Positions 9,177 through 18,030 of a DNA stretch of 64,000 bases are shown here, one piece after another; the stretch's first letter is position 1; every line of letters starts with the position of its first letter. The position numbers were made by a program, and so were the translations under genes. The notes beneath the pieces were generated by a model that saw nothing but the letters and a program-made list of their open reading frames with translations, ran no database searches and was not told the DNA's origin. Source of the stretch: Cytobacillus stercorigallinarum. GTDB taxonomy: Bacteria > Bacillota > Bacilli > Bacillales > Cytobacillaceae. The stretch lies in assembly GCF_014836495.1 (NCBI RefSeq), contig NZ_JACSQT010000002.1, positions 372,001-436,000 of the forward strand, given 5' to 3'.

Positions 9177-9222
9177 TAAGAAAAAAGCAATTAAAGGCAT
9201 GTACACCTCTATTGCTTTTCCC
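9177..9222 (-). terminator. Terminator after ymfJ
   Basis: Two-tier stem AAAAGCAAT-AGAGG / CCTTT-ATTGCTTTT followed by TTCTTATTTT, 12 bp after the ymfJ stop codon. Confidence 0.8.
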
Positions 9223-9233
9223 TTACTCGCTAA

Positions 9234-9479
9234 TTATTTTTGAACTAATTTCACCACTAAATTAGCAATCGCATGTTGTTCTTCCTCACTTGCGACAGAC
9301 CAAAGATCAGCAAGAATTTTTTCTTGGTCGTTTTTAGGCTCTACTGAACCAGCAAGATAATCTCCAATTTGATAAGCAATTTCGCTAACTGTAGATTGGT
9401 TCATCCCTTGCTCTTGACCTTGTTCTAAACGCTCACCTAAAAAATCTTTCCATTGTTGCCAATTATCTAGTACAGACAT
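9234..9479 (-). CDS. ymfJ: DUF3243 protein YmfJ
   Basis: Small conserved Bacillaceae protein, 81 residues (B. subtilis about 85), predicted soluble and helical, with a W-Q-Q-W-K-D-F-L start and a GDYLAG motif. In B. subtilis YmfJ was recovered as a structural-genomics target without assigned function. Start ATG preceded by GAGGAGGAAATAC. It has its own sigma-A promoter (9537-9565) and terminator, so it is a separate transcription unit between ymfI and ymfK. No function can be assigned from sequence. Confidence 0.88.
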   Translation of the reverse strand: MSVLDNWQQWKDFLGERLEQGQEQGMNQSTVSEIAYQIGDYLAGSVEPKNDQEKILADLWSVASEEEQHAIANLVVKLVQK

Positions 9480-9536
9480 TGTATTTCCTCCTCGTTATAG
9501 ACATTTGCCTCAACAGCTAGATGGTGCAAATGCAAA

Positions 9537-9565
9537 ATATTAAAACGTACAATATTATCATGCAA
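9537..9565 (-). promoter_or_regulatory. Sigma-A promoter of ymfJ
   Basis: TTGCAT (9560-9565), 17 bases, TAATAT (9537-9542) on the minus strand. Confidence 0.65.
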
Positions 9566-9589
9566 CGAGGTGAAATAAATTATTCATTC

Positions 9590-10312
9590 TTATGTATACC
9601 ATCCGCCATTGACGCTTATGGTTTGACCAGTTATATAAGAAGAGGCGTCAGATAATAAAAAGGCACACGCTTGAGCAACTTCATTTGGATGACCTAATCT
9701 ACCGATCGGGATATCATTCTTAATATCTTCCACTTCTATTTCGTTAAAAGATGCCATCATCTTCGACTCAATGGCACCTGGTGCAATTGCATTCACACGG
9801 ATGCCATTATAAGCCACTTCTTTACTTAATGCCTTTACAAAGCTAATCTGAGCCCCTTTAACAGCGGAATAGACTGTTTCACATGCAGAGCCTGTTTGTC
9901 CCCATATCGAAGAAATAAACTGGATATTTCCTTGCTGTTTTGCTACAAGTTTTGGCATTAATGCTCTCGTTAATAAAATCGGATTTAAGACGTGTACGTT
10001 CATTAAATGTTGGATATCGACCTCATTCATATCTGTTAATAGACCGTAAGAAGCCTGACCACTACAATGGATTATTGCGTCAACGGAAAAAATATTTTCA
10101 ACAATTTTTTGATATCCTTCAGGAGAAGTTAAATCTGCAGAAATAGCGATATATTCCCCGCCATAAGTATTCAATGTTGTCATTAACTGCTCAATGCGTA
10201 ATTGATTTTTGTGATAATGCAAATAAAGGGAATAACCTTCTTTCGCTAATACCTGCGCAATTGCTCCGCCAATATCTCCACTAGCTCCCGTTATTAATAC
10301 AAATTTTTTCAT
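9590..10312 (-). CDS. ymfI: SDR family oxidoreductase (YmfI, FabG-like)
   Basis: Short-chain dehydrogenase/reductase, 240 residues. The cofactor motif TGASGDIG (about 9-16) is followed by the catalytic serine in SSIWGQTG and the Y-x3-K pair in YSAVKGAQ; the C-terminal ITGQTISVNGGWYT is typical of FabG-like enzymes. Likely an NADP(H)-dependent 3-oxoacyl reductase or a related carbonyl reductase; substrate unknown. The start ATG at 10312 follows GGAGGAAAGC; an 11-codon upstream extension has no binding site. It follows the ymfF-ymfH pair as in B. subtilis, behind an attenuator-like hairpin. Confidence 0.92.
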   Translation of the reverse strand: MKKFVLITGASGDIGGAIAQVLAKEGYSLYLHYHKNQLRIEQLMTTLNTYGGEYIAISADLTSPEGYQKIVENIFSVDAIIHCSGQASYGLLTDMNEVDIQHLMNVHVLNPILLTRALMPKLVAKQQGNIQFISSIWGQTGSACETVYSAVKGAQISFVKALSKEVAYNGIRVNAIAPGAIESKMMASFNEIEVEDIKNDIPIGRLGHPNEVAQACAFLLSDASSYITGQTISVNGGWYT

Positions 10313-10345
10313 TGCTTTCCTCCAAAAAACTAATACATAAATCAA

Positions 10346-10371
10346 GCTAGCCCATCTATAAACGGGCTAGC
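10346..10371 (-). terminator. Hairpin between ymfH and ymfI
   Basis: Perfect eight-pair stem GCTAGCCC / GGGCTAGC with a ten-base loop, 5 bp after the ymfH stop; followed by TTGATTT, a weak U-run. ymfI has no room for its own promoter, so this is better read as an attenuator with read-through. Confidence 0.6.
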
Positions 10372-10376
10372 ATCAA

Positions 10377-11663
10377 TTATTTTGGTAACACTTGACATAC
10401 AGACATTCTTTCTTCAGAAATTAATTCTTTGGCAGATTGATTAATATCATCCAATGTCAGATTTTCTAAAATAGGAACAATTTGAAAGAGATCCATATCA
10501 TTGAATGAATAACGAGTAAATTGATTGGCTATATATTCAGGGGAGTTAAGTGCCCTTAAAAACCCTCCAATTTTCTTCTTGATTGAGCGTTGAAGTGCCG
10601 CTTCATCCCAATTTGAACCATTTGTAGACTGCAATAAAATCTCTTTCACTTTCTCAGCAAGTTTATTTGGGTCACTTGTATCTCCACCAATCATCGCAAA
10701 ACCAAATCCAGATTCTTGGGAATAATCGTAAGAGAAAGTATCATCAATTAAACCTTCACGATAGAGATCGTTGTAATGTTGTGTACTTTTACCAAACAAC
10801 AAGTCTAACATAACATTTAGGCTTAATTCTTTTTTAAGCATCTCAGCCCCTTGTTGGCTCGCATCATTAGTTTTAATGCCGACCATACATTTCGGAGTTT
10901 GTACATTCATTCTTAATGTACTTAACTTTTCAGCAACCGTTTGTGGCTCTTGATCAAAAATTCTTTCGATAGAAGGCTGTTCACTATAATTTTTACTATC
11001 CTGATTTTTCCTTACTTGAGCAATAATTTCTTCTGGTTCAACTGGACCAACGACAAAAAGTAGCATATTACTTGGATGATAAAAGGTATGATAACATTCA
11101 TACAACATATCCTTCGTAATGTCAGAAATACTTGCAATTGTTCCCGCAATATCAATTTTCACTGGGTGATGATGATATAGATTTGCTATTAGACCATAAT
11201 ATAGACGCCAGTCGGGATTATCATCATACATTGTAATCTCTTGTCCGATAATACCTTTCTCTTTTTCTACCGTTTCCTTAGTAAAATAAGGATCTTGGAC
11301 AAAGTCAATCAAAGTTGTTAAATTCTCTTGCACGTTTGAAGTACTTGAAAAAAGATAGGCTGTTCTAGTAAATGAAGTAAATGCATTAGCAGATGCACCT
11401 TGCCGACTAAATTGTTGAAACACATCTCCATCTTCTTTTTCAAACATTTTATGCTCTAAGAAATGGGCGATTCCGTCTGGTACTTTAACTGGCCCATTTT
11501 TATCAAGTGGGACAAAATGATTATCGATCGAGCCGTATTTTGTCGTAAATGTTGCAAAAGTCTTATTAAAACCATGTTTCGGTAGGACATATACATCTAG
11601 ACCATTGGCCATTTTTTCATAATAAAGTTTTTCTTGCAGTTGATCAAATGCGATTTGTTCCAT
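10377..11663 (-). CDS. ymfH: M16 zinc metallopeptidase YmfH
   Basis: Catalytic member of a two-protein M16B peptidase pair. The inverted zinc motif H-x-x-E-H is present as HFLEH (67-71), with a distal glutamate in GIIGQEITMYDD about 75 residues later; the C-terminal half is the usual inactive M16 lobe. The 428 residues equal the B. subtilis length. Its ATG shares one base with the ymfF stop codon (TAATG), so the two are translationally coupled, with GAGGTG upstream as an extra binding site. Related pairs act on small peptides or leader peptides, but no substrate is known here. Confidence 0.93.
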   Translation of the reverse strand: MEQIAFDQLQEKLYYEKMANGLDVYVLPKHGFNKTFATFTTKYGSIDNHFVPLDKNGPVKVPDGIAHFLEHKMFEKEDGDVFQQFSRQGASANAFTSFTRTAYLFSSTSNVQENLTTLIDFVQDPYFTKETVEKEKGIIGQEITMYDDNPDWRLYYGLIANLYHHHPVKIDIAGTIASISDITKDMLYECYHTFYHPSNMLLFVVGPVEPEEIIAQVRKNQDSKNYSEQPSIERIFDQEPQTVAEKLSTLRMNVQTPKCMVGIKTNDASQQGAEMLKKELSLNVMLDLLFGKSTQHYNDLYREGLIDDTFSYDYSQESGFGFAMIGGDTSDPNKLAEKVKEILLQSTNGSNWDEAALQRSIKKKIGGFLRALNSPEYIANQFTRYSFNDMDLFQIVPILENLTLDDINQSAKELISEERMSVCQVLPK

Positions 11664-12943
11664 TATTTTTGCACCTCTTTTCCATGAAGAAAGTAAATTG
11701 TATCAAGCTGAACTTTTTTAGCTACAGTTATGATGTCTTCTTTTATTACGGCCTCCATCCCATTCATCCATTGGGTTAAGTCCATTTTCTTTTGAGAAAC
11801 GATGTTATGATAGAGCACTTCTGCAACGCCTCTTGCCGTATCCATTGTTTCTAACATTTGGTTTTGAATAACCGCTTTTGTCTGCGTAATTTCCTCTTCT
11901 GTAAAGGTACCCTTCCGCATTTCCTCTAATTGTTCTTCAATAATGGAAGTTGCTTGCCCATAGCTGCTATTATCAATTCCAGACATCACCATTAACAAAC
12001 CTTTATGACTTTCCAACCGACTGGCAACATAATAGGCTAGAGAAGCTTTTTCTCTCACATTAATAAACAATTTTGAATGCGAAAACCCACCAAAAATTCC
12101 GTTGAATATTTGCAAAGCACTATACTCAGGGTCACCATAATTGATACCGGTACGATAGCCAATATTTAATTTTGCTTGCTTCACATCCTGCTCTTCCTTA
12201 ATCGTTTCTGGTTCAATCGAATCGTTTCCTCTTATTAAAGAAGCTTCTTTAACAGGACGATTTTTAAAAGGTAGTAATTCACGAACATATTGTTCAACTT
12301 CATTCGTATCTATATCACCAATCATATACAAATCAAGCTCATCTTCAGCTAGAGCCCTTTCGTAATACTGATAAAGGGACGATTCTGTAATTAATGGTAA
12401 ATCGTCTAATTCACCATGAACATGGAGAGCATAGGCTTCATCTTTACACATTTCTTGTACAAGGCGTAAATTAGCATATCTCATTTTATCATCATTAACA
12501 GCTTGTATCCGCTGCTTTAAAGTCCTTTTTTCACTCTCAACCACCTCTCGGTCAAAAGCTCCATTATTTGATAATGGACGTAGCAATAACTCCGAAAGTA
12601 ATTCAAAAGCTTTTCTAAGTAATGGGGTCTGGTCAGATAGAAATTTTTCATTTGCCATTTCAATGGTCATAGAAATAATGTGGTATTCCCCTTTTTTTGA
12701 TAAATCCACATACAAGGATGCGCCATAAAGCTCATCTAAGTATGCCCTCAGCTTAGCCGTTGTAGGGTAAGCTGCACTACTACTTTCTAATACATGCGGT
12801 AATAAAGCTCTTAGTGTGACAGTATCTTTACTTAGAGGCGCTTTCATTTTCCAAACAATCGTATTCGTTTTATATTTATCTGTTTTAATTTGATGAAGCT
12901 TCACACCATCAATGGCTTTAACCGTTTCTGTTGTAATATTCAT
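11663..12943 (-). CDS. ymfF: M16-like peptidase partner YmfF (no zinc motif)
   Basis: Non-catalytic partner of YmfH. The fold and length (426 residues) are those of M16, but the HxxEH position reads PHVLESSSAAY, so zinc ligands are missing. It keeps the substrate-binding C-terminal lobe (a glycine-rich IFGGFSHSKLF turn and the SLAYYVASRLE region). As in other M16 heterodimers, one subunit supplies zinc and the other an arginine-tyrosine pair for substrate binding. Start ATG with AAGGAGGTTTATTA upstream. First gene of a ymfF-ymfH-(ymfI) unit downstream of the nupQ terminator. Confidence 0.92.
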   Translation of the reverse strand: MNITTETVKAIDGVKLHQIKTDKYKTNTIVWKMKAPLSKDTVTLRALLPHVLESSSAAYPTTAKLRAYLDELYGASLYVDLSKKGEYHIISMTIEMANEKFLSDQTPLLRKAFELLSELLLRPLSNNGAFDREVVESEKRTLKQRIQAVNDDKMRYANLRLVQEMCKDEAYALHVHGELDDLPLITESSLYQYYERALAEDELDLYMIGDIDTNEVEQYVRELLPFKNRPVKEASLIRGNDSIEPETIKEEQDVKQAKLNIGYRTGINYGDPEYSALQIFNGIFGGFSHSKLFINVREKASLAYYVASRLESHKGLLMVMSGIDNSSYGQATSIIEEQLEEMRKGTFTEEEITQTKAVIQNQMLETMDTARGVAEVLYHNIVSQKKMDLTQWMNGMEAVIKEDIITVAKKVQLDTIYFLHGKEVQK

Positions 12944-13110
12944 TAATAAACCTCCTTATTCCTTTTACCTAAAAAACAATACTTGGAGCACACTTCTTCC
13001 TATTTTGTCATCTTTTTAGTATATGTATGAAAAGAAAACAATATTTTCTATTATATACGTTAACACCTATCCTATGCTAATCTTGCAGACATCTTTTAGG
13101 AAGAATACGT

Positions 13111-13145
13111 AAAATAAAAGTCTCAGGTTCAAACCCGAGACTTTT
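13111..13145 (-). terminator. Terminator of the nucleoside transporter operon
   Basis: Stem AAAAGTCTC-GGTT / ACC-GAGACTTTT with a short loop, followed by ATTTT, 6 bp after the nupQ stop codon. Strong and near-perfect. Confidence 0.85.
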
Positions 13146-13151
13146 ACTTAT

Positions 13152-14111
13152 TTATCTATTTCCTTTTACATAAGGTATACCAGATGCTTTAGGCGCATCT
13201 GCTCTACCAATAAATCCAGTGAGTGCAATAATTGTTAATACATATGGTGCAACAAGTAGATATACATTCGGGATATTCTCTAATAGCGGTAAGCTAGAAC
13301 CAATAATACTCAAACTTTGGGCAAAACCAAAGAATATCGCTGCGCCCATTGCTCCTAACGGATGCCATTTGCCAAATATCATTGCAGCTAATGCCATAAA
13401 TCCTTGTCCACTAATTGTCGCATGACCAAAATCAGAAGAAATCGCTTGGGCATATACACCACCACCTATACCACCTAGCGCACCTGATAGTAGTACACCA
13501 TAATAGCGCATTTTCGTCACATTAATCCCCATTGTATCTGCGGCCATTGGATGTTCACCAACAGACCGTAATCTGAGACCAAATTTTGTCTTATAAATCA
13601 CATACCAAGCAACCACAGCGAAAATGATTGCGACAAACGAAGTGTAATACGTATTAGAAAAGAATATTGGACCAATAAACGGGATATCACTTAAGAGCGG
13701 AATATCTATTTTACTGAAGCTCTCTTGAATGATATCTGTTTGCCCTTTACCATAAATAAATTTAACTAGAAATAAGGTAACACCTACCGCCAACAGATTT
13801 ATTGCGACACCAGAAACGGTTTGATCCGCTCTAAAGGTTATGGATGCGACCGCATGAATAGCTGAAAAAATGACTCCAGCTAGCATGGCTACTAGTAGCG
13901 AAACCCACGGTGTCCATGCACCTAATGTATCAGCAAATGATAAATTGAAGACAATTGCTGTAAAAGCACCAATCACCATTAATCCTTCTAATCCAATATT
14001 AATTACACCTGAACGTTCTGAGAAAGTGCCACCTAACGCGGTGAAAATAAGGGGTGCTGCCCAAAGTAAAGTAGTTGGCACAATAATCATTAATATTTCC
14101 ATGAAACCCAC
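13152..14111 (-). CDS. nupQ: Nucleoside ABC transporter permease NupQ
   Basis: Second permease of the BMP-type nucleoside ABC transporter; the BPD_transp_2 family also includes ribose/xylose permeases. The 319 residues equal the B. subtilis NupQ length and form 8-10 hydrophobic segments, with the family motif RSGVINIGLEGLM near residue 35 and GEHPMAADTMGINV in the cytoplasmic coupling loop. Start GTG at 14111, six bases after AAGGGGGTG; the next ATG lies too far away. It immediately abuts nupP. In B. subtilis NupNOPQ imports guanosine and other nucleosides. Confidence 0.93.
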   Translation of the reverse strand: MGFMEILMIIVPTTLLWAAPLIFTALGGTFSERSGVINIGLEGLMVIGAFTAIVFNLSFADTLGAWTPWVSLLVAMLAGVIFSAIHAVASITFRADQTVSGVAINLLAVGVTLFLVKFIYGKGQTDIIQESFSKIDIPLLSDIPFIGPIFFSNTYYTSFVAIIFAVVAWYVIYKTKFGLRLRSVGEHPMAADTMGINVTKMRYYGVLLSGALGGIGGGVYAQAISSDFGHATISGQGFMALAAMIFGKWHPLGAMGAAIFFGFAQSLSIIGSSLPLLENIPNVYLLVAPYVLTIIALTGFIGRADAPKASGIPYVKGNR

Positions 14112-15158
14112 TTACTTCACCCCCTTCTTATTAATCTTTCTTATGAGTAATCGAATCATATAACTTGAAGCCACAAAGAATACAATTAAAGCAATAATAA
14201 TATCAACCAACTCGTTCGGAACGCCTGCTTCTAGTGGCATATTGAGCGCACCAACCTTCAAGCTTCCGAAAAGAATCGCCGCCAAAACAATCCCTATCGG
14301 TGAATTCGCACCTAATAAAGCAACAGCGATACCATCAAAACCGACTCCGGTAAACCCACTTTTCACAGCAGCATATCCGAAAGTCCCAAGCCCCTCCATA
14401 GCACCAGCTAATCCAGCAAACACTCCGGATATCACCATGGAAAGAATAATATTCTTTTTGACGTTCATCCCTGCATAATTTGATGCATGTTGATTTAAGC
14501 CAACAGCCTTCAACTCAAATCCTCTCGTTGTTTTTTCTAAAATAAACCACATAATAATAACAGCAATAATGGCAATAACGATTCCCCAGTGCATACGAGA
14601 GTAATCTGTTAAGGATTCTAATAAAGGTGAACGAAGACTTGCTGTCTCAGCAATTGGATCTGAACTATCGCTACCTTCTGACAATTTAGTTCGAATAATA
14701 TAGTTCGTAATATGAAGTGCTGTATAATTCAACATAATCGTGACTATTACTTCATGAACACGATATTGCGCTTTCAAAAAACCAGGAATAAAGGCCCAAA
14801 ACGCACCCGCTAAAGCAGCGGCTAGCACAGCTAAAGGTAAATGGATGATTTTTGGTAGTTCAAAAGCTACACCTACCCAAACAGCAGCTAACCAACCTAC
14901 TATTAATTGACCTTCAACTCCGATGTTGAAAAGGCCTGTTTTAAAAGCAAATGCGACTGCAAGGCCGGCTAATATATAGGGGATGATTTGCCTAATTGTT
15001 TCACCTAAAAAATAAACATCACCAAATGCGCCATTCCAAAGAGCAATAAACCCAGCAACGGCATCATAACCTGTTACAATCATTAAAATAGTCCCGACAA
15101 TGATGCCAAGTAGGACAGCAATGATCGGTATTAATATATTTTGCATACGGTTAGACAT
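14112..15158 (-). CDS. nupP: Nucleoside ABC transporter permease NupP
   Basis: First permease of the BMP-type transporter, about 348 residues, strongly hydrophobic with 8-10 membrane segments and the coupling-loop motif ELKAVGLNQHASNYAGM. FKTGLFNIGVEGQLI near residue 72 matches the family signature. The frame begins with four possible start codons; I prefer ATG 15158, six bases after AGGTG, which overlaps the nupO coding end by 8 bp; GTG 15167 and ATG 15164 are alternatives. Overlap with nupO implies translational coupling. Confidence 0.92.
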   Translation of the reverse strand: MSNRMQNILIPIIAVLLGIIVGTILMIVTGYDAVAGFIALWNGAFGDVYFLGETIRQIIPYILAGLAVAFAFKTGLFNIGVEGQLIVGWLAAVWVGVAFELPKIIHLPLAVLAAALAGAFWAFIPGFLKAQYRVHEVIVTIMLNYTALHITNYIIRTKLSEGSDSSDPIAETASLRSPLLESLTDYSRMHWGIVIAIIAVIIMWFILEKTTRGFELKAVGLNQHASNYAGMNVKKNIILSMVISGVFAGLAGAMEGLGTFGYAAVKSGFTGVGFDGIAVALLGANSPIGIVLAAILFGSLKVGALNMPLEAGVPNELVDIIIALIVFFVASSYMIRLLIRKINKKGVK

Positions 15159-16686
15159 TTCCATCACCTGCCTTTTTCTTTGTTGAACCAGCCATTAATA
15201 AGCCCAACTCTTGCTCTGACGTCTCCTTTGGATCAACCATTGCAATGATTTTCCCTTCAAAGATAACAGCAATACGGTCACTCACATTCATGATTTCGTC
15301 CATTTCAAAAGAAACTAAGAGCACGGCTTTGCCTTGATCTCTTTGGTCAATTAACTTACGATGGATGAATTCAATTGCACCCACGTCAAGCCCCCTCGTC
15401 GGTTGTGAAGCAATTAACAAATCCGGATTACGATCTACTTCTCTGCCGATAATCGCTTTTTGCTGATTACCTCCAGAAAGCGCGCGAGCTGGTGTATATT
15501 CACTAGGTGTTCGGACATCATATTCTTCTATTAATCTAGTTGCTTTTTCATAAATCGCTTTCTTATTCATCATGCCTGATTTGGAATAAGGCTGTTGGTA
15601 ATAGGTTTGTAGCACCATATTTTCACCAATTGTAAAATCTAATACTAAACCATGTTTATGGCGATCTTGCGGTATATGTCCAATGCCAGATTCAGTTACT
15701 TTTCTAGTAGTTAATTTTGTTATTTCTTTATTGTTTAATAAAATTGACCCATTTTCTACTTTTCTTAATCCAGCAATTGCTTCTACCAATTCTGTTTGTC
15801 CATTCCCATCTACCCCTGCAATACCGACAATTTCCCCTTTTCTGACTGTTAAGTTTAAATTATCAACTACAGTGATATTGCGAGAATCTTTAACTGTAAG
15901 TGATTGTATTTCTAATGACGCTTCTTCCGGTTTAGCTTCTGTTTTTTCAGTTGTAAACGTCACTTCCCTACCAACCATTAAGCTTGCTAATTCATCAGGA
16001 TTCGTTTCAGATACATTCAGCGTTCCAATTCCCTCACCTTTGCGAATGACCGTTACTCGGTCACATACTTCCATAATTTCTTTAAGTTTATGTGTAATCA
16101 GAATGATAGATTTACCTTCTTTAATCAACTTACCCATTATTTGGATAAGTTCTGCAATCTCCTGTGGGGTTAGCACCGCAGTAGGCTCATCGAATATTAA
16201 AATATCTGCCCCTCGATAAAGTGTTTTTAAAATCTCAACTCGCTGTTGCATACCTACAGAAATATCTGCAATTTTTGCTTTTGGATCAACAGATAAACCA
16301 TATTTATGCGAAATATCGCTAACTACTTTTTCTGCTTCTTTTAAATCAATTTTTCCTTTCGAAGTGATTTCTTTCCCTAAAATTATGTTTTCTGTTACAG
16401 TGAATTTATCAACTAACATGAAATGTTGATGAACCATCCCAATACCTAGTTCATTCGCGACATTTGGATTGGTGATTTTTTCACTGTTACCTCTGACTTT
16501 AATCTCCCCTTTTTCAGGTTGATAAAGACCGAATAAAACATTCATTAACGTTGATTTTCCTGCACCATTTTCTCCGAGGAGCGCATGAATTTCTCCTGGT
16601 TTTACTTGAAGTGTGATATTATTATTCGCTACAATACCCGGAAACTCTTTACGAATATTGAGCATTTCAATAACATATTCCACCAT
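15151..16686 (-). CDS. nupO: Nucleoside ABC transporter ATP-binding protein NupO
   Basis: ABC ATPase with two fused nucleotide-binding domains, as in sugar and nucleoside importers. The first domain has Walker A GENGAGKST and signature ISVGMQQR with ILIFDEPTAVL; the second has GVDGNGQTEL in place of Walker A and LSGGNQQK, the usual one-active-site arrangement. 511 residues from ATG 16686 (AAGGAG five bases upstream; GTG 16683 also possible). It is separated from the binding-protein gene by two tandem hairpins and a 13-bp palindrome, suggesting lower expression than the lipoprotein. Confidence 0.95.
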   Translation of the reverse strand: MVEYVIEMLNIRKEFPGIVANNNITLQVKPGEIHALLGENGAGKSTLMNVLFGLYQPEKGEIKVRGNSEKITNPNVANELGIGMVHQHFMLVDKFTVTENIILGKEITSKGKIDLKEAEKVVSDISHKYGLSVDPKAKIADISVGMQQRVEILKTLYRGADILIFDEPTAVLTPQEIAELIQIMGKLIKEGKSIILITHKLKEIMEVCDRVTVIRKGEGIGTLNVSETNPDELASLMVGREVTFTTEKTEAKPEEASLEIQSLTVKDSRNITVVDNLNLTVRKGEIVGIAGVDGNGQTELVEAIAGLRKVENGSILLNNKEITKLTTRKVTESGIGHIPQDRHKHGLVLDFTIGENMVLQTYYQQPYSKSGMMNKKAIYEKATRLIEEYDVRTPSEYTPARALSGGNQQKAIIGREVDRNPDLLIASQPTRGLDVGAIEFIHRKLIDQRDQGKAVLLVSFEMDEIMNVSDRIAVIFEGKIIAMVDPKETSEQELGLLMAGSTKKKAGDGNV

Positions 16687-16712
16687 CTCCACTCCTTACC
16701 CTTATGTAGTTA

Positions 16713-16725
16713 GAGGTCAGACCTC
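16713..16725 (-). promoter_or_regulatory. Palindrome upstream of nupO, possible GntR operator
   Basis: GAGGTC-T-GACCTC on the minus strand, a perfect 6+1+6 inverted repeat 27 bp upstream of nupO. It shares GTCTGA with the palindrome upstream of ymfC. Binding by YmfC is inference. Confidence 0.4.
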
Positions 16726-16789
16726 ACTTTTTTATTTATTATTGATTTATCATCCATTTATGAAATTTTAGGCTTATTTTTAAAAACCT

Positions 16790-16830
16790 AATTGAAAAGG
16801 ATCATTTGTATGCTATTATCCTTTTCAATT
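16790..16830 (-). terminator. Second hairpin between the binding-protein gene and nupO
   Basis: Perfect thirteen-pair stem AATTGAAAAGGAT / ATCCTTTTCAATT with a fifteen-base loop, followed by AGGTTTTT. The second of two tandem terminator-like hairpins inside the operon. Confidence 0.75.
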
Positions 16831-16846
16831 AAACTTTTAAGTTAAA

Positions 16847-16883
16847 AAGGAATAAGAGATTTTAAGTCCCTTATTCCTTTCCT
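16847..16883 (-). terminator. First hairpin after the binding-protein gene
   Basis: Stem AAGGAATAAG / CTTATTCCTT, 2 bp after the bmp gene's stop codon, with TTTTT in the descending flank. Probably an attenuator or a 3'-end-protecting hairpin, since the transporter genes continue behind it. Confidence 0.75.
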
Positions 16884-16885
16884 CA

Positions 16886-17980
16886 TTACTCTGCAGTAAA
16901 TTCCTTCGCTTCTTCTACTGATTCAGGAGGAGTAACCTCTCCACTCTTAATTTTTTCAATCCACTCGTTTACTTGTGTTTCAACTTCCGCTTTGCCAGCA
17001 AACTCTTCGTTGATTGGTGCCAAAGTCACACCATCTTCATTTAAACCGTAAACCGTTGTTTCGCCACCAGGGAAATTCCCATCTTGTGCTTTAGTTGCGA
17101 TGTCTTGTACAGCAACGTCTACACGTTTCATAGCAGATGTAAGGATAATATTATGATCCCCGACTACCCCTTCTGCTGATTGGTCTGCGTCAACACCAAT
17201 TGCCCAAAGTTCTCTTTCTGAATCTTTTTCTTTTAAGTCACGTGCTTCTTTAAATAATCCATTACCCGTTCCACCAGCAGCATGGAAGATTACATCAATG
17301 CCAGAAGAATACATCTTAGATGCAATCGATTGCCCAAGCTCTGCTTTGTCAAATGCGCCTGAGTAATTGCTTTCTACTTTAATATCTGGATTTACAGCTC
17401 TAACACCTGCAATAAACCCTGCTTCAAAACGTTCAATAACAGGAAGTTCCATCCCGCCAATAAAACCTACTGTATCCCCTTTAGTTGCATTGGCAGCAAC
17501 CACACCAGCTAAGAAACCTGACTCTTGTTCTTTAAACATAATGCTAGCGACATTTTCTGCCTCTACTTCTGAATCAATAATTGAAAATTGACTATCTTTT
17601 TGTTGCTTGGCTATTTCAGCAATTGCATCATGCATCATTGCTCCAACACCAAACACTAAATCGAATTTTTGACGAGTTAAGTTATTTAAATTTGTTGCAT
17701 AATCAGCATCAGATTGGGATTGAAGGTAAGTGTATCCACCTTTACCTTCTTCTAAACCATTTTCCTCACCAAAAGCTTTAATCCCTTCCCATGCAGATTG
17801 GTTAAATGATTTATCATCTACTCCACCAACATCTGTTACCATTGCAAGCGTGAAGGACTCTTCTTTGTTGCCTTCTGAACTTGATCCTTTTTCGTTTTCT
17901 TCTGAAGAACCACATGCTCCTAAAATGGTACCTGCCGCTAGTGCAAAAGAAAGTACAAATCCAAGTTTACGTTTTTTCAT
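16886..17980 (-). CDS. nupN: BMP-family nucleoside-binding lipoprotein
   Basis: Solute-binding lipoprotein of the basic membrane protein (BMP/PnrA/Med) family, the receptor for the ABC transporter encoded next to it. A positively charged start (MKKRKLG) and hydrophobic stretch lead to the lipobox TILGAC, predicting cleavage before C23 and lipid anchoring outside the membrane. The mature part has the family landmarks LAMVTDVGGVDDKSFNQSAW and GVGAMMHDAI. 364 residues. Start ATG with AAGGGGGAGC upstream. It lies 50 bp after the GntR gene with no terminator between, so regulator and transporter are probably co-transcribed. Confidence 0.92.
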   Translation of the reverse strand: MKKRKLGFVLSFALAAGTILGACGSSEENEKGSSSEGNKEESFTLAMVTDVGGVDDKSFNQSAWEGIKAFGEENGLEEGKGGYTYLQSQSDADYATNLNNLTRQKFDLVFGVGAMMHDAIAEIAKQQKDSQFSIIDSEVEAENVASIMFKEQESGFLAGVVAANATKGDTVGFIGGMELPVIERFEAGFIAGVRAVNPDIKVESNYSGAFDKAELGQSIASKMYSSGIDVIFHAAGGTGNGLFKEARDLKEKDSERELWAIGVDADQSAEGVVGDHNIILTSAMKRVDVAVQDIATKAQDGNFPGGETTVYGLNEDGVTLAPINEEFAGKAEVETQVNEWIEKIKSGEVTPPESVEEAKEFTAE

Positions 17981-18030
17981 TTTGCTCCCCCTTAAGGAAT
18001 TGGTTTACATTAGTAGTTGTAAATGATTGA

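Noticed and set aside
15683-16219. 178-codon open frame on the plus strand opposite nupO
   Set aside because: It is antisense to a strongly conserved ABC ATPase, has serine/proline-rich low-quality composition and no convincing ribosome binding site. The other long plus-strand frames (for example 8519-8896 opposite ymfK and 20119-20493 opposite spoIIIE) are the same kind of shadow.
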